Source: a bacterium | Lineage (GTDB): Bacteria; Arandabacterota; Arandabacteria; Arandabacterales; Arandabacteraceae | Direction of reading: 5' to 3' | DNA length: 64,000 nt | Assembly (NCBI GenBank): GCA_029933125.1 | Contig: JAOZOU010000001.1 | Location: forward strand, 62,001-126,000 | Shown: in pieces, positions 63,573 to 64,000 of the stretch | Layout of the letters: each line of letters opens with the position of its first letter | Numbering within the stretch: position 1 is the stretch's first letter | Position numbers and translations under genes: made by a program | Notes under the pieces: generated by a model | The model's input: the letters and a program-made list of their open reading frames with translations, nothing else | Told to the model about the DNA's origin: nothing | The model's database searches: none

Positions 63573-64000
63573 GAAGACAACGCATTCTTGTTGTTGATGA
63601 TGATCGTGACATTCTTGTTAGTCTGGCTGGATTGTTCAAGGACAAAGGTTATGAAACCCTGACGGCTTCGAGTGCTGAAGATGCTCTTGGAATCGTAGAT
63701 ACCCACGATGTATCGCTTGTCCTTCTCGATGTCGTCATGGAGGGCATGGATGGGATTGAGGCTTTACGCCGCATTAAGGCGATCAAGCCTGATCTGCCCG
63801 TTATCATGATCTCAGGAGCTGCGACCATTGATACTGCGGTCACAGCAATTAAGCTGGGGGCGGTGGATTTTGTTGAGAAGCCTTTCGCCCCAGTTGACCG
63901 CCTTCTCATAACCGTTGAAAACGCTCTTAAGATGAATGAGCTCCAGCGCAAGAACGTCGAACTCTTGGGAGAGCTCCAGAAGCGCAGAAGGATGATCGGC
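63569..64000 (+). CDS. Response regulator, NtrC-like receiver (partial, runs off window)
   Basis: TTG at 63569 overlaps the kinase stop codon (TTGA), with GGAGGAGAAGG just upstream. The 144 visible codons encode a complete receiver: VVDDDRDILVSL, LLDVVMEGMDG (phospho-Asp), MISGAATIDTAV and EKPF, then the start of a linker helix. The ISGAAT/DTAVTAIKLGAVDFVEKPF pattern is typical of NtrC/NtrX regulators, so an AAA+ domain probably follows beyond 64000. Confidence 0.88.
   Translation, partial: MRRQRILVVDDDRDILVSLAGLFKDKGYETLTASSAEDALGIVDTHDVSLVLLDVVMEGMDGIEALRRIKAIKPDLPVIMISGAATIDTAVTAIKLGAVDFVEKPFAPVDRLLITVENALKMNELQRKNVELLGELQKRRRMIG

Noticed and set aside
1-64000. tRNA genes and CRISPR arrays
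   Set aside because: No cloverleaf with a T-loop GTTCRA motif in any intergenic gap, and no regularly spaced short repeats were seen.

Overview
The window reads as chromosome of a Gram-negative (diderm) bacterium with mid-range GC. Evidence for an outer membrane is an LpxH-type lipid A hydrolase, a PorV/PorQ-like beta-barrel protein and several exported lipoproteins. A Gld-type ABC system (ATPase, permease, GldG-like and DUF4340 proteins) together with the PorV-like protein points to the FCB superphylum or a neighbouring uncultured phylum; this placement is inference. Most genes are on the minus strand, with tight operons, many 4-nt start/stop overlaps and many GTG/TTG starts. I saw no tRNA, rRNA, CRISPR array, transposase or phage gene.

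Layout. 0-11.7 kb is housekeeping: ltaE-recJ, selB, then rho-rpmE-DUF1385-prfA-prmC-murA, plus a TPR lipoprotein. 11.9-15.3 kb is a large hybrid histidine kinase on the plus strand. 15.4-17.6 kb is priA. 17.7-25.6 kb is a dense two-component/c-di-GMP operon (GGDEF regulator, pseudokinase-HD-GYP, kinase-HD-GYP, CheY-like receiver, GAF-HD-GYP). 25.8-31.6 kb is tsaD, a YbbR protein, holB, holA and a membrane HD-GYP protein. 31.9-36.5 kb holds another membrane HD-GYP protein, DUF523, a PflX-like radical SAM protein, an M23 peptidase and a primary-type sigma factor. 36.6-41.3 kb has an HtrA/Deg protease divergent from lpxH, the PorV-like protein and an AlaX-type tRNA editing protein. 41.3-45.5 kb is the Gld-type ABC operon. 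45.5-46.1 kb is a noncoding, hairpin-rich stretch. 46.1-51.2 kb is a giant PAS/GAF histidine kinase and a sigma-54-type regulator. 51.4-54.2 kb encodes three exported proteins. 54.5-57.0 kb is rlmI and an NtrC-type regulator. 57.2-59.3 kb is an ArsR repressor divergent from an MttB-family methyltransferase. 59.3-64.0 kb is rlmN, a membrane RsbU-like phosphatase, an NtrY-like kinase and the start of an NtrC-type regulator that runs off the end.

The most unusual feature is in the c-di-GMP operon. Two adjacent sensor proteins carry the same C-terminal HD-GYP module encoded by a perfect 456-bp direct repeat. About 430 bp of it uses codons quite unlike the flanking DNA (almost no C-ending codons, Ile always ATA). 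The module lacks the HD histidine (YDVGM instead of HDxGK), and one of the two hosts has also lost its kinase phospho-acceptor histidine. This looks like a foreign, degenerate HD-GYP domain that was acquired once and copied into the neighbour by recombination or gene conversion. A second notable point is that the RsbU-like phosphatase gene appears to start at AUU. Its full N-terminal membrane segment, matched in the next gene, is open upstream of the first ATG and has a strong Shine-Dalgarno but no ATG/GTG/TTG.
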